The position numbers and the translations under genes are program-made. The notes beneath the pieces were generated by a model, which worked only from the letters and a program-made list of their open reading frames with translations, ran no database searches and had not been told where the DNA came from. DNA of 64,000 nucleotides, from the NCBI GenBank assembly GCA_963825405.1, contig CAWGTB010000015.1, positions 1 to 64,000 on the forward strand, read 5' to 3'. How positions within the stretch are numbered: the stretch's first letter is position 1; the number at the start of each line of letters is the position of its first letter. The stretch comes from JACPNO01 sp963825405. Its GTDB lineage: Bacteria > Acidobacteriota > Terriglobia > Bryobacterales > Bryobacteraceae. Positions 1-9,230 of the stretch are shown in pieces.

Positions 1-1
1 C

Positions 2-250
2 AACGTATTGTTCCGGCTCGGCGGGGCCGCGAACGCGCTCGTCCAGCGAACCGGCGTCGACCTCGCCCAGGTCATCACGGAGATCGAGGGTCGCGAGCAC
101 CTCGAACAGGGCCTCCTCGACGAGGCGGGCATCGCCGCCGCGTGGGCGGACGGCATGGCCCTGACAGCCGCGGAGGCCGTCGACGAGGCGCTCACCGGGG
201 AACGGGCCGTGCTCGAGACCGAGGGCCGCACAGGCCGCGGAACCGACGAT
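2..250 (+). CDS. C-terminal end of a LuxR/AfsR-type ATPase regulator (partial)
   Basis: The reading frame is open from the left edge, so only the last part of a gene is present. The residues around positions 8-200 include GIAAAWADGMALTAAEAVDE. This resembles the closing helix (AAWAEGRALSLDEAV-like) found at the end of large AfsR/LuxR-type ATPase-TPR regulators and cyclase-ATPase proteins in Actinomycetota and Chloroflexota. The next gene ends with a similar motif, so two related regulators probably lie in tandem. No stop is seen in this frame before the next gene begins, so the end given is approximate and a frame error near it is likely. Function is inferred only from this tail. Confidence 0.4.
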
Positions 251-277
251 CCCGACGACACCGACGCGGCCGTCCCG

Positions 278-3119
278 ATGACCGACCGACCCGACGACAA
301 CGTCCCGACGCCCGCCCCACGCGAGGGCTCCCGCCGGCGTCGCGACCGCGGCGCCGCCCGACCTGCCGAGCGGGACGGTGACGTTCCTCTTCACGGACAT
401 CGAGGGTTCGACGCGGTTGCTCGCCGCGCTCGGCGATCGGTACGAGGCGGTCCTCAACGAGCATCGGTCGCGGATTCGCGCGGCGGTGGCGGCGGCGGGC
501 GGACGCGAGGTGAGCACGGAGGGCGATGCGCTGTTCGTCGCGTTCGCGGCGCCCAGCGCGGCGGTGGCGGCGGCCGCGGAGGCGCAGCGGAACCTCGCGG
601 CACCCTGGGCGGCCGGCATCGCGGTTCGCGTCCGGATGGGCATCCACACCGGCGAGGCGCACGCTCGACCGGCAGCGACTACGTCGGGCTGGACGTCCAT
701 CGCGCGGCGCGCATCGGGGCGGCCGGCCATGGCGGCCAGGTCCTGCTCTCGGCGGCCACCCGGTCGCTCGTCGAGGACCGGCTGCCCGCGGGCGTCACGC
801 TGCGCGACCTCGGCGAGCATCGCCTCAAGGACCTGGCGCGGCCGGAGCGCCTGACGCAGCTCGTCATCGAGGGCCTCGCCGAACGACTTCCCGCCGCCAC
901 GGACGCTCGACGCGACCCCGAACAACCTGCCCGTCCAGCTCACGAGCTTCGTCGGGCGGTCAGCGCGTGCTCGGCGAAGCCGGGCGCCTGCTCGGAGCGC
1001 ACCCGCCTGCTCACGCTGACCGGCCCCGGCGGCACCGGCAAGACCCGGCTGGCGCTCGAGATCGCGGCCGACGCGGCGATCGACTTCCCGGACGGCGTCT
1101 ACTTCGTGCCGCTCGCCCCGATGACGCGACCCGATGCTGCGTCGTCCCGACGATCGCGGCCGACGATCGGCATGCCGCCGAGTCCGGCAGCCGACCGCCG
1201 CTCGAGCAGCTCATGGAGGCCCTCCGCGGACGGCGGACGCTGCTCGTGCTCGACAACTTCGAGCAGCTCCTGGCGGCGGCCGCCGATCGTCGGCGAGCTG
1301 CTCCGGAGCACGGACCTGCTGAAGGTCATCGTCACGTCGCGAGCGGTCCTGCGGTTGAGCGGCGAGCAGGAGCTGCCGGTCCCGCCGCTCGGGCTGCCGG
1401 ATCCGCTCGACGGTCCACGGCGCGGCAGCGCTCTCCCAGTACGACGCCGTCGCGCTCTTCATCGAGCGCGCCGTTGCCGCGCGGCCGGACTTCCAGGTGA
1501 CCAACGAGAACGCCCCGGCGGTCGCCGAGATCACCGCGCGCCTCGACGGCCTGCCCCTCGCGATCGAGCTCGCCGCCGCGCGCCTCCGGTTCCTCTCGCC
1601 CGCAGGCGATCCTCGCCCGCCTCGGCGATCGGCCTGGCGCTGCTGTCGGGCGGTGCCCGCGACCTGCCGGAGCGGCAGCAGACGCTGCGCGCGGCGATCG
1701 CGTGGAGCTACGACCTCCTCGAGCCGGCGGAGCGGGACCTCTTCGAGCGCGTCGGCGCGTTCATGGGCGGCTGGACGATCGAGGCCGCGGAGGCGGTCGG
1801 GTCCGTCGGCGCGTCGGCCCCGATCGACGTCTTCGAGGGCCTGTCCTCGCTCGTCGAGAAGAGCCTGGTGCGGCCGCAGGAGGATGCGCACGGCGACAGC
1901 CGCTTCCTGATGCTCGAGACGATCCGCGCGTTCGCGGTGGAGCGCCTGGACGCGCGCCCGGACCGCGGCGTCATCCGCGATCGCCATGCAGCGTGGTTCC
2001 TCGACCTCGCAGAGCGGCTGGGCAGCGGAATCGGCGGCAGCGATCGGCGGACGAGCCTCGCGACGCTCGAGGACGACCACGACAACCTGCGCGCAGCACT
2101 CGCGTGGTTCCTCGAGACCGGACCGGTTGACCGAGGCCGCCCGCGTTGGCGACCGCGCTGTGGCGGTTCTGGCAGCAGCGCGGCTACCTGGTGGAGGGCC
2201 GTGCCCGGGTCGACGCGATCCTCGCCGCTGGACGACGCACGGCATGTCCTCGCCGCGGACGAGCGGTTCGCCTCTGCTGACCGCGGCCGGCGGCATCGCC
2301 TATTGGCAGGGCGATCTGCCGACGGTCGCACGTCCGCTACCGCGATGCGCTGGCCATCGCTCGGGCGTCCGGCAATCGCGCCTGGCTCGCGGAGGCGCTC
2401 TACAACTTCGGCTTCGCGCCGGTCCCCGACATCGAGCCCAGCAACTGGTTCGCGACCCTCGCGGCGAAGTCCGTGCCGATCGCCCGGGAGGCCGTCGACA
2501 CGTTCCGCGAGCTCGGCGACACGGCGGGCGAGTCGCGAGCGCTGTGGGGCCTGGCCGACTTCCTGCTGTACGGCAAGCGCTACGCCGAGAGCGTCGAGGT
2601 CCTCGAGGAGGCGCTCGCGCTCTTCCGCCGTCTCGACGATCGCTTCGGGGAGGCGTGGACGGATCACTCGCTGGGGCTGGCGCACCTCAAGCTCGGGGAC
2701 CAGGCACGCGCGGCGGCGGACTTCGATCATTCGCTTGCGCATGCATGTCGAGGCGGGCGACGTCTCGGGGTCGTCATCGGTCTCGGGGACGTCGCCGGTG
2801 CCGCGTACGGTCGCCGGCCATATCGAGGCGGCGTACCGGCTGGCTGCGGCCGGCGACGCGCTCGCCGACGCGAACGGGAACGGGCCTCGCAAGCGCCAGC
2901 GCACCGCAATGACGACGTGCTGCCGCCGGTGCCCGACGCGGCCGACCGACGGCGACGCCGCTGCGATGGTGGGCCGAAGGCGAGGCACTGACCGAGAGTC
3001 AGGCCGTCGCGTTCGCGCACGAGGTCGCGCAACGGCTGCAGCAGGGCCGGACCGCGGGCCCGATCCGGCCGGTTAGGGTCGTCCCTTGTCGGCCCCGCCC
3101 GTCGGCGGCCGCCCGGTAG
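278..3119 (+). CDS. Class III adenylate/guanylate cyclase - NB-ARC-like ATPase - TPR regulator (many frameshifts)
   Basis: One long signalling protein can be followed through all three frames. The cyclase catalytic domain starts near 378 (VTFLFTDIEGSTRLL) and continues to about 850 (DYVGLDVHRAARIGAAGHGG). The ATPase has a P-loop, TLTGPGGTGKTRLALEIAA, near 1015-1065, then LLVLDNFEQLL near 1240 as the Walker B region, and the signalling-ATPase motif LDGLPLAIELAAARL near 1545. TPR-like repeats (ESRALWGLADFLLYGKRYAE) occupy 2470-2750. The ending WAEGEALTESQAVAFA lies in the frame that stops at 3119; another frame stops at 3076. I count at least eight frame changes, which look like sequencing indels because homology is unbroken. 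The ATG at 278 follows the preceding gene closely. Such proteins are common in Actinomycetota and Chloroflexota; the ligand is unknown. Confidence 0.75.
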
Positions 3120-3130
3120 ACTGCTCGGCG

Positions 3131-4028
3131 ATGACCACCGCTCCGCCCTCGATGCCCCGGAACCCGGGCCGGACCGATCTCGGTCTGAAGGCGACGCTGC
3201 TCTTCCCGGATCGCGACATCGTCCAGCGCTACTACGTGCCGCTCATCTTCACGGCCTGCCGGACGTGCTACTCCGAGATGGAGCCGCAGGAGATCTTCCG
3301 CAAGGCCGTCGCCGGGGAATTCCCGCCGGACAAGCAGCAGTCGCTGATCCAGAGCGTCATCGAATCCGGCCACGGCTCGACGATCGAGCACATCGTGTTC
3401 ACGTTCGCCATCACCGGCGTGTCGCGGACGCTGTCGCACCAGCTGGTCCGCCATCGCGCGGGCGTCGCCTTCGACCAGCAGAGCCAGCGCTACGTGAAGT
3501 TCAAGGGCGCCTCCACGATGCTGCCGACGTCCGTCGCGGAGGCGCCGCCCGGAGCTGCGCGAGGCGTACGAGGAGCAGGTCGACGGTGCGCTCTCGTTGT
3601 ACGGCGACCTCGTGGCGGGCGGCATTCCCGGCGAGGACGCGCGGTTCGTCTTCCCGAACGCCACGCGGACCAACCTCATCATGACCGCGAACCTGCGGGC
3701 GCTCATCCACATGTCGGGCCTGCGGCTGTGCACGATGGCCCAGTGGGAGATCCGGCGCCTGTTCCAGCTGATCCGCCACGAGATCTTCGACGTGTCGCCG
3801 TTCCTCGGGTCGTTCCTGGCGCCGAAGTGCGTGCCGCTGGGCTACTGCGACGAGCGCGGCAATCGCGACGGCCACTGCCCGATCCGGCCGCACAAGGATG
3901 TCGTGCTCAAGGCATGGTCCGACCAGTCGCGCGCGGCGCGTTCGAGCGCGACCCGGACGACACCGACCGCCGGAGACGCGGCACCGACACCGACGCCGAC
4001 GATCGCGCGAGCCGGGCGGTCCGCCTGA
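3131..4028 (+). CDS. thyX: Flavin-dependent thymidylate synthase ThyX
   Basis: ThyX makes dTMP from dUMP using methylenetetrahydrofolate, FAD and NADPH, replacing ThyA. The signature RHRAGVAFDQQSQRY lies near 3450-3490 and fits the ThyX motif RHRxxSxxxxSxRY in its variant form. An earlier conserved stretch, SGHGSTIEHIVFTF, is near 3370-3405. The C-terminal half (NLRALIHMSGLRLCTMAQWE, about 3690-3750) is in another frame, so there is one frame change near 3545. The ATG at 3131 is preceded by TAGACT at 3117-3122, eight bases away, which fits a leaderless promoter. The merged length is normal for the family. Composition matches the high-GC segment only. Confidence 0.88.
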
Positions 4029-4079
4029 GCCGACGGCCGACCTGCGGGCGTCACGCGCAGCTTCGAGGCCGCCGCCGGC

Positions 4080-4946
4080 TCAGCCGAGCGTCGCCGGCAG
4101 CTCCCGCACGAACCTGCGAATGACCTTCGCGAGGCGCGGACCGGCCTCCGCCGCGGCCGCCAGCACTTCCTCGTGGGTCAGCGGATTCTCGGAGTAGCCG
4201 CTGCCAGGGTTGGTCACGAGGGACACGCCGGCGAGCTCGATCCCGGCCCAGCGCGCCGCGATCGCCTCGAGGACCGTCGACATCCCGACGGCGTCGGCGC
4301 CCAGGACCCGGAGCGCCCGGACTTCGGCCGGGGTCTCGTAGGTCGGTCCGATGAGGCCGGCGTAGATCCCCTCGGCGAGGTCGACGTCCTCGGCGCGGCC
4401 GGCCGCTCGCAGCGCGGCGCGCAGTCGCGGGCTCCACGCGTTCAGCAGGTCGGGGAAGCGCGGCCCGATGGCGTCCGCGTTGGGCCCGAGCAGCGGCATC
4501 TGGCCCGGTGAGGTTGAGGTGGTCGGCGATGACCATCAGGGTGCCCGCGCGATAGCCCGGGTTGACGCCGCCGGCGGCATTCGTGAGCACGACGACCCGT
4601 GCACCGAGCCGGCCCATGAGCAGCACCGGCTGCACGACCAGCCCGGCTGCGTTGCCCTCGTACAGGTGCAGGCGTCCCTGCTGGAGCACCGCCGGGCACG
4701 CCGTCGAGCGTCCCGAAGAGCAGTCGGCCGGCGTGGCCCGGGCGCCGTCGCGGCGGGCCAACCCGGCAGCTCCGCGAACGGGATCGCAGCCGAGATGTCG
4801 AGGTCGTCGGCGAGGCCGCCGAGCCCGGAGCCGAGGACGATCCCGACTCGCGGCACGAGCGACGTCCGGGCGCGGACCGCCGCTTCGAGCGCGTCCAGGC
4901 GGGCGGGCAGCTCCGACGGCGGAATCGGACGGGCCGGATCGAGCAC
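4080..4946 (-). CDS. Purine nucleoside phosphorylase (PNP, family 2)
   Basis: The enzyme cleaves purine (deoxy)nucleosides with phosphate to base and pentose-1-phosphate in purine salvage. The N-terminal phosphate-binding sequence VGIVLGSGLGGLADDL is near 4855-4800. VVLTNAAGGVNPGYRAGTLM (about 4605-4550) carries the conserved NAAG motif, and GPTYETPAEVRALRVLGADA with VGMSTVLEAIAA (about 4350-4265) forms the base pocket and C-terminal half. The three blocks are in different frames, so at least two indels are present. A GTG at 4946 gives the likely start (VLDPARPIPPSELPARLD). It converges on thyX, with about 50 bases between the two stops. Confidence 0.82.
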
Positions 4947-5479
4947 GCAACGCCTCCCTGGATGGCCGGTGCCGAGATCCCGATCGGCGCCAGAAACGCC
5001 AACGCCGCGTGCCCGAGGGCGCGCGGCGCTTTGACGGCGTTGCTTCGACCGCCGCGACGAGAGTACCGACACCGGGATGCCGATCACGTCCCGCCGGGCG
5101 GACCCCACCCGAGAGTGGGCAAAGAAGCGCCCGAAGCGACCAGCGCGAGGACCGACAAGCCTTGATGTGATCTCGGTTCGTTGATCCCTGGCGGCCCCTT
5201 CGGGCAAGACGAACGATAGGGACCGCCACACCGGGACGGTCAACGCGCTTATCCACGAGTTTCGGCGAGGCCCGGTCCGCCCTGTCCACCGTTTGGGCCT
5301 CGTGTTGACGGCCGGTGGACAACCGTGTTGACAAGACGGCGCGCGGCCCGCGCCGCGAGAAGGCACCCGAACGACGCGCGTTCGTCGCAGCATCCGTCAC
5401 CGATCGGCCACGAGCCGGCCGCGACCGTCGCGACCAGGTTTCCGGCACTCGAGACCGGAACGGGAGGAGGGAGCGCCGC
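4947..5479. other. Divergent intergenic region between PNP and the beta-propeller gene
   Basis: I see no convincing protein in these bases. Open frames exist on both strands but have only composition-driven Arg/Ala/Pro content. A short direct repeat CGTGTTGAC occurs at 5301-5309 and 5324-5332, and GTCCACC (5284-5290) can pair with GGTGGAC (5314-5320). These could be regulatory for the gene starting at 5480, but no good -35/-10 pair could be assigned. Confidence 0.3.
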
Positions 5480-6681
5480 GTGCGTCGGTTCCGAGATTCG
5501 CGTCGGGCGGGTTGCTCGCGCTGGGTTCGCTGTTCCTGGCAGCGTCGCCGATCGCGGCCGCGCAGGGCTCGCCGGCCGTCGTCGGTCATGTCTACGTCAA
5601 CAACAACTCGGCCGGTTCGAACACGTCGCCGGCTTCGACCGTCACGCGGACGGTTCGCTGACCCCGATCGCCGGCAGCCCGTTCAACGCCGGTGGCGCCG
5701 GCACCGGCGCCCGATCGGGTCCGCCGGCTCGCTCCAGCGCTCGACGGATGGCCACTTCCTCCTCGCCGCTGATCGCCGGCAGCAACCAGGTCTCCGTTCT
5801 GTACATCCTGCCGAACGGCGGCCTCTGCATCTGATTCGACGCTGTGGTCTCGTCGGCGGCACTGACGCCCGTCAGCATCGCCGTCCACAACTCGCTCGTG
5901 TACGTCGCGAATGACGGCATCGGCGGCAGCAACTACACCGGCTTCCGGTTCCTCGGCGGCTACTCTCGTTCCCGATCCCGGACTCCACGTACTGGCTGCC
6001 CGACAACGCGCTGCCCGGCGACGTGCTGTTCGGCGGGACGGCGCGCCAACCGCGCGGCGACCTCCTCGGCGCGGGGCTGACGCTCGTCGGCACGCGCGTC
6101 GGGCCCAACGCCGGCCCCTCGTATCTCGACAGCTTCAGCGTCGGCCTCGACGGCCGCCTGACGCCCGCCCCGGGCTCGCCGCATCGCGGCGCAGCGCATC
6201 GGGCCGTTCGGCAGCGCCGTGCGCCCGACGCACCCGAACCAGCTGTTCGTGTCCAACGCGCACGACGGCGCGAACCTCGGCAGCGTCTCGGTCTACACGA
6301 TCGGCGCCAACACGTCGCTGACCGCGATCACGAGCTCGCCGTTCGCCGACAACCAGACGGCGCCCGTGCTGGGTCGCGATCACGCCCGACGGCAGCCACC
6401 TGTTCGCGGTGAACACGGCCGTCCCGTCGATCTCCGGCTATTCGATCGGCCGGCAACGGCACGCTGACGCTCGTCGGCAGCACGCCGCTTCGCGAGCCCG
6501 ACCGGCCTGCGGCCGTTCGACGCCGGCGGTCGACCCGAGCGGACACTTTCTGTACATCGTCGACGCCGGTGTCGCCAGGGTGAGCGCGCTCTCGATCTCC
6601 GGTGGCACGGTGACGGAGCTCGCGCGGCTCGCCCTACGCCATCCCGGGTGGCGCGCGCCGTTCGGGATGGTCGTCGACTGA
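5480..6681 (+). CDS. Secreted lactonase-like (YVTN/6-phosphogluconolactonase-fold) beta-propeller protein
   Basis: A GTG at 5480 is preceded by a strong ribosome site (GGGAGGAGGGA, 5462-5472). It opens a signal peptide with core LLALGSLFLAASPIAAAQG. The mature part repeats propeller blades of the form VAGFDRHADGSLTPIAGSPF, LDSFSVGLDGRLTPAPGSP, VSVYTIGANTSLTAITSSPF and ISGYSI-GNGTLTLVGSTPL, each with a strand, a glycine turn and a closing SPF/STP. This is the pattern of YVTN-like or lactonase-like seven-bladed propellers. At least five frame changes interrupt the reading. The final blade ends PFGMVVD and a stop at 6681. The substrate cannot be inferred; many such proteins are extracellular scaffolds rather than enzymes. 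Confidence 0.72.
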
Positions 6682-6777
6682 CCCGGATCCGGCTACCTGG
6701 CCCAGGCGCGGGGATGGCCTCGCCGCTTCGGCGTCCGGCGTGCTCCTTCGCCGGACGGGCCCGCCCGGGTCTCGACC

Positions 6778-7078
6778 CTACCGCGGCAGGCGAAGGTAGG
6801 CGGCTCCGCGGGCGTCGATGTAGTGCGCGTCGGGCGTTTCGACGATCCGCAGGACGATGCCGTCGCACGACGAGCAGCGAAGGACGACACCCGGCCCGAT
6901 CGGTCCAGGCGTGCGTCGTGCCGACCGCGGCGACCGTGCCGCAATGGGCGCACTGGCTGGGCACGGCCGTCATGTCGGCCCCGAAGAGGTCGGCGAGGAG
7001 CCCACCGACCGCGTTGCCGTCGAGCATCGTCGCGAGGGCCGTGTCCAACCGCATGTCCCGGGGGTCGTCCATCGTCAT
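6778..7078 (-). CDS. DUF6510 small zinc-ribbon-like protein
   Basis: About 100 residues. The N-terminus carries LDGNAVGGLLADLFGADMT, the middle CAHCGTVAAVG, and after one frame change the C-terminus reads LRCSSCDGIVLRIVETPDAH. Two CxxC pairs suggest a zinc ribbon. I recognise this as the DUF6510 family, which is often encoded beside ferredoxin-reductase-like and sulfite-oxidase-like genes, as here. Its ATG overlaps the stop of the upstream reductase gene by ATGA (7075-7078), so the two are translationally coupled. The molecular role is unknown; a metal-binding accessory of the neighbouring redox pair is a guess. Confidence 0.7.
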
Positions 7079-7817
7079 CCTCCTGTCGGCCCGAAGCGTT
7101 CCGTCTTGATCCTGCCGGCCGGCAGCCCGAGATCGACGAGCGTCTCCGCGGCGGCTTCCACCAGCAACGTCGGCCCGCAGATGAACACCTGCGGCGGCCC
7201 ACCGAGTAGGCCCAGGGCGTCGACCAGCATGTCGCGGTCGATCCGACGCGCATAGCCGGTCCAGCCGGGCGGCTGGCCACGGGTCAGCGTGAACACGAGA
7301 TGCAGCGATGGATCCGCGCCGGCGAGCTCGCCGAGCTCGTCGTAGTCGATCACGTCGTCGCGGGTCCGCGACGAATACACGAGCGACGTCGGCACCAACG
7401 ACCCAGCGCCGGCACGGTGGCGGAGCATCGCCAGCAGCGGCACCACCCCGGACCCGCCGGCGATCAGGAGCAGCGGTCCGCCCAGCGCCGCCTCCCAGAC
7501 GAAGTAGCCGCCGATCGGCCCGCGCAGCTCCACCCGGTCGCCGACGACGACCACGTCGTGGAGGTACGTGGACACCTCGCCGTCCGGGATGCGCTCGACG
7601 GTGAGCACGATCTCGCCCGGTTCGCATCGGCTCGCTGCGCGATCGAGTACGAGCGCTGGGCCTGGTAGCCGTCTTCCGCGGTCAGCCGGACGTCGTAGTG
7701 CTGGCCGGCGAGGTGCGGCTGGAACCGGGGCAGCGAGAACGTGAAGCTCTTCACGGTCGGCGTCTCGCGGCGGATGTCGGTCACGGTGGCGATCTGCCAC
7801 GGAAGCGCTCCGGTCAC
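7075..7817 (-). CDS. Ferredoxin-NADP reductase-like FAD/NAD(P)-binding oxidoreductase
   Basis: This is an FNR-fold flavoprotein of about 245 residues. The FAD domain has the flavin motif RSYSIA near the middle (about 7640), and GEVSTYLHDVVVVGDRVELR leads to the second FAD loop GPIGGYF. The NAD(P) domain begins LLLIAGGSGVVPLLAMLRHR, contains YSSRTRDDVIDYDEL and ends with VFICGPTLLVEAAAETL. One frame change lies near 7630. The start is GTG 7817, preceded by a strong GGAGAGGAGGG site. The upstream sulfite-oxidase-like frame runs into it without a stop, so either the genes are fused or an indel in the tandem GCGGGCGGT repeat at about 7855-7877 removed the stop. It probably moves electrons between NAD(P)H and the adjacent molybdoenzyme. 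Confidence 0.8.
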
Positions 7818-8122
7818 GGTCCCTCCTCTCCGGGCTGCGTCGACGGGCGGCGGGCGGTGCGGGCGGTGCGGGCGGCCGTCCGCCGGATCTCTCAGTCGCC
7901 GCGTGTAGCGCTCTTCCTTCCACGGGTCGCCGTGGTTGTTGTAGCCCAGCGACTCCCAGAAACCGGGCTCATCGCGCTCCACGAATCGGATGCCGCGGAC
8001 CCACTTCGCGCTCTTCCAGAAGTAGAGATGCGGCACGACCATGCGCGCGGGACCGCCGTGCGGCGGCGCGAGCGGCTGGCCGTCGTACTCCCAGGCGACG
8101 ATTCCGACTGGGTAGCGATCGC
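7818..8122 (-). CDS. Sulfite oxidase-like molybdopterin oxidoreductase, C-terminal fragment
   Basis: Only the last third of the gene is present. Residues VGIVAWEYDGQPLAPPHGGP followed by ARMVVPHLYFWKSAKWVRGI and GFWESLGYNNHGDPWKEERY are characteristic of the C-terminal half of the sulfite oxidase / YedY-like molybdopterin fold. The catalytic cysteine and most cofactor contacts would lie upstream and are missing, because the coding sequence stops at the palindrome 8115-8122 and an unrelated gene follows immediately. No stop codon is visible in this frame before the reductase start at 7817. The truncation looks like an assembly join, not gene decay. Confidence 0.7.
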
Positions 8123-9058
8123 TTAAATCCGCTCGACGCTGGCGCGCGCGCGCAGATTAGCGACGCCGGCTGTCGTGCGCTGGTCGGTGACGGAGAACGC
8201 TACGGCTTCTTCCAGCCAATCGTGCCAGACACCGTCGGGATCGTGCGAAGCGACGGTGATGGTGTAATGCTGCGGGCAAAGGTCGCAGCGGAAAACAAAC
8301 GAGAGACGCAGGCTCTCGCCGCCGCTGCACGGGCCAAACTTGAGGCGCTCAAGTTCCGTGTTGGTGCCGTAAACATTGAGGCCGAGGCGCGTGCGGATCA
8401 GAATGCCGACAACCGGATCGGCCACCGCGCCGTTAAATTTCAGCGAGACGCGGATCACGGCGTTTTCGCCGCTTTGCCAGACGGCGGTCGATTTGCCATT
8501 CTCGCCCAGCGTTTCGACGTTCAGAATTTGCGCCCGGCCGTCGCCGCGCCGTAGCGTGGGCGTGAGCGGGCTCGAAACCGATTCGCCCCACGCGCGAATG
8601 CGCTGGGCTATGTGCTTGCGATAGGCGGCGAGGGTTTCGGTAGGATCGCCGCGCCCGGTGAGCACGCCTTTATCCAGCCACCAGACTTCATCGCAGAGGT
8701 CGCGCAGCAAATCGTCATCGTGAGAAACCAGCAGAATGGTGGCGCCACCGCGGCGCAGGCGGTCGAGCGCGGCGACGGCGCGGGCGCGGACCAGCGGATC
8801 GTGCAGAGCGAGTGTGTGTTCGATCAGCAGTACATCGGCGGGCGCAAAGTTCAAGGCGTCGGTGGGACCGAGCAGACGGCGCGTGCGGCCTGAGGCTACC
8901 GAGCCGGCGTCGGCGTTATCGATACCCGCAGCCAGGCGCAACAACTGGCTTTGTCCGGAACCATCCTCGCCCACGATTCCGATTACCGCGCCGTTGGGAG
9001 CGAAGGCGTCGAAGGCACGAAGCGGAGTGAACGTGATTTGCCGGAAGGCAATGGCCAT
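8123..9058 (-). CDS. Degenerate Wzt-like ABC protein with C-terminal carbohydrate-binding domain
   Basis: About 311 residues. The N-terminal part resembles an ABC nucleotide-binding domain, but the key residues are altered: the P-loop reads GEDGSGQSQLLRL, with Gln in place of the invariant Lys; the Walker B position reads VLLIEHTLALHDP instead of hhhhDE; and only about 50 residues separate the two, so the helical subdomain with the LSGGQ signature is absent. The switch histidine region (TILLVSHDDDLLRDLCDEVW) remains. Residues about 170-310 (VIRVSLKFN, VGILIRTRLGLNVYGTN, YTITVASHDPDG) match the Wzt C-terminal beta-sandwich that recognises O-polysaccharide. The frame is intact, so this is not an obvious sequencing fault. 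No permease partner lies next to it. It starts at ATG 9058, divergent from a methyltransferase. Confidence 0.72.
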   Translation of the reverse strand: MAIAFRQITFTPLRAFDAFAPNGAVIGIVGEDGSGQSQLLRLAAGIDNADAGSVASGRTRRLLGPTDALNFAPADVLLIEHTLALHDPLVRARAVAALDRLRRGGATILLVSHDDDLLRDLCDEVWWLDKGVLTGRGDPTETLAAYRKHIAQRIRAWGESVSSPLTPTLRRGDGRAQILNVETLGENGKSTAVWQSGENAVIRVSLKFNGAVADPVVGILIRTRLGLNVYGTNTELERLKFGPCSGGESLRLSFVFRCDLCPQHYTITVASHDPDGVWHDWLEEAVAFSVTDQRTTAGVANLRARASVERI

Positions 9059-9085
9059 TGCAGATAGGATAACCCGGGGACGAAC

Positions 9086-9203
9086 AACACATTTCTCGCA
9101 GAGACGCAGAGAACGCAGAGAATTACGAAGAAACAACTACCCCATTTTTAATTTCTTAAGATTTTCTCTGAGTACTCTGTGTCTCGGCGAGAAATGTGTT
9201 TTC
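9086..9203. repeat. Palindromic repeat R1, copy 1
   Basis: The left arm ACACATTTCTCGCAGAGACG (from about 9087) continues with CAGAGAACGCAGAGAA. The right arm (about 9171-9203) is its near-complement, ending GCGAGAAATGTGTTTT. The central spacer is AT-rich. It sits between the divergent ABC-like gene and the methyltransferase. Related copies are at about 19158-19256 and 44432-44528, so this is a dispersed repeat family. Confidence 0.85.
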
Positions 9204-9216
9204 TTGGGTTCCTCGC

Positions 9217-9222
9217 TACAAT
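9217..9222 (+). promoter_or_regulatory. Putative -10 box, leaderless start of methyltransferase
   Basis: TACAAT lies eight bases before the ATG at 9231, so transcription would start at or near the first codon. No recognisable ribosome-binding site precedes the ATG, and no clear -35 is visible. Confidence 0.35.
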
Positions 9223-9230
9223 GGCAGCGC

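Noticed and set aside
1708..2988. A minus-strand frame of 426 residues within the cyclase-ATPase gene
   Set aside because: It is rich in Arg/Ala/Ser with no recognisable motifs, runs opposite to a gene with clear domains, and reflects high GC.
7855..7877. Functional tandem repeat GCGGGCGGT
   Set aside because: It is short and at a likely frameshift site in the high-GC part, so it is better explained by local GC-rich slippage.
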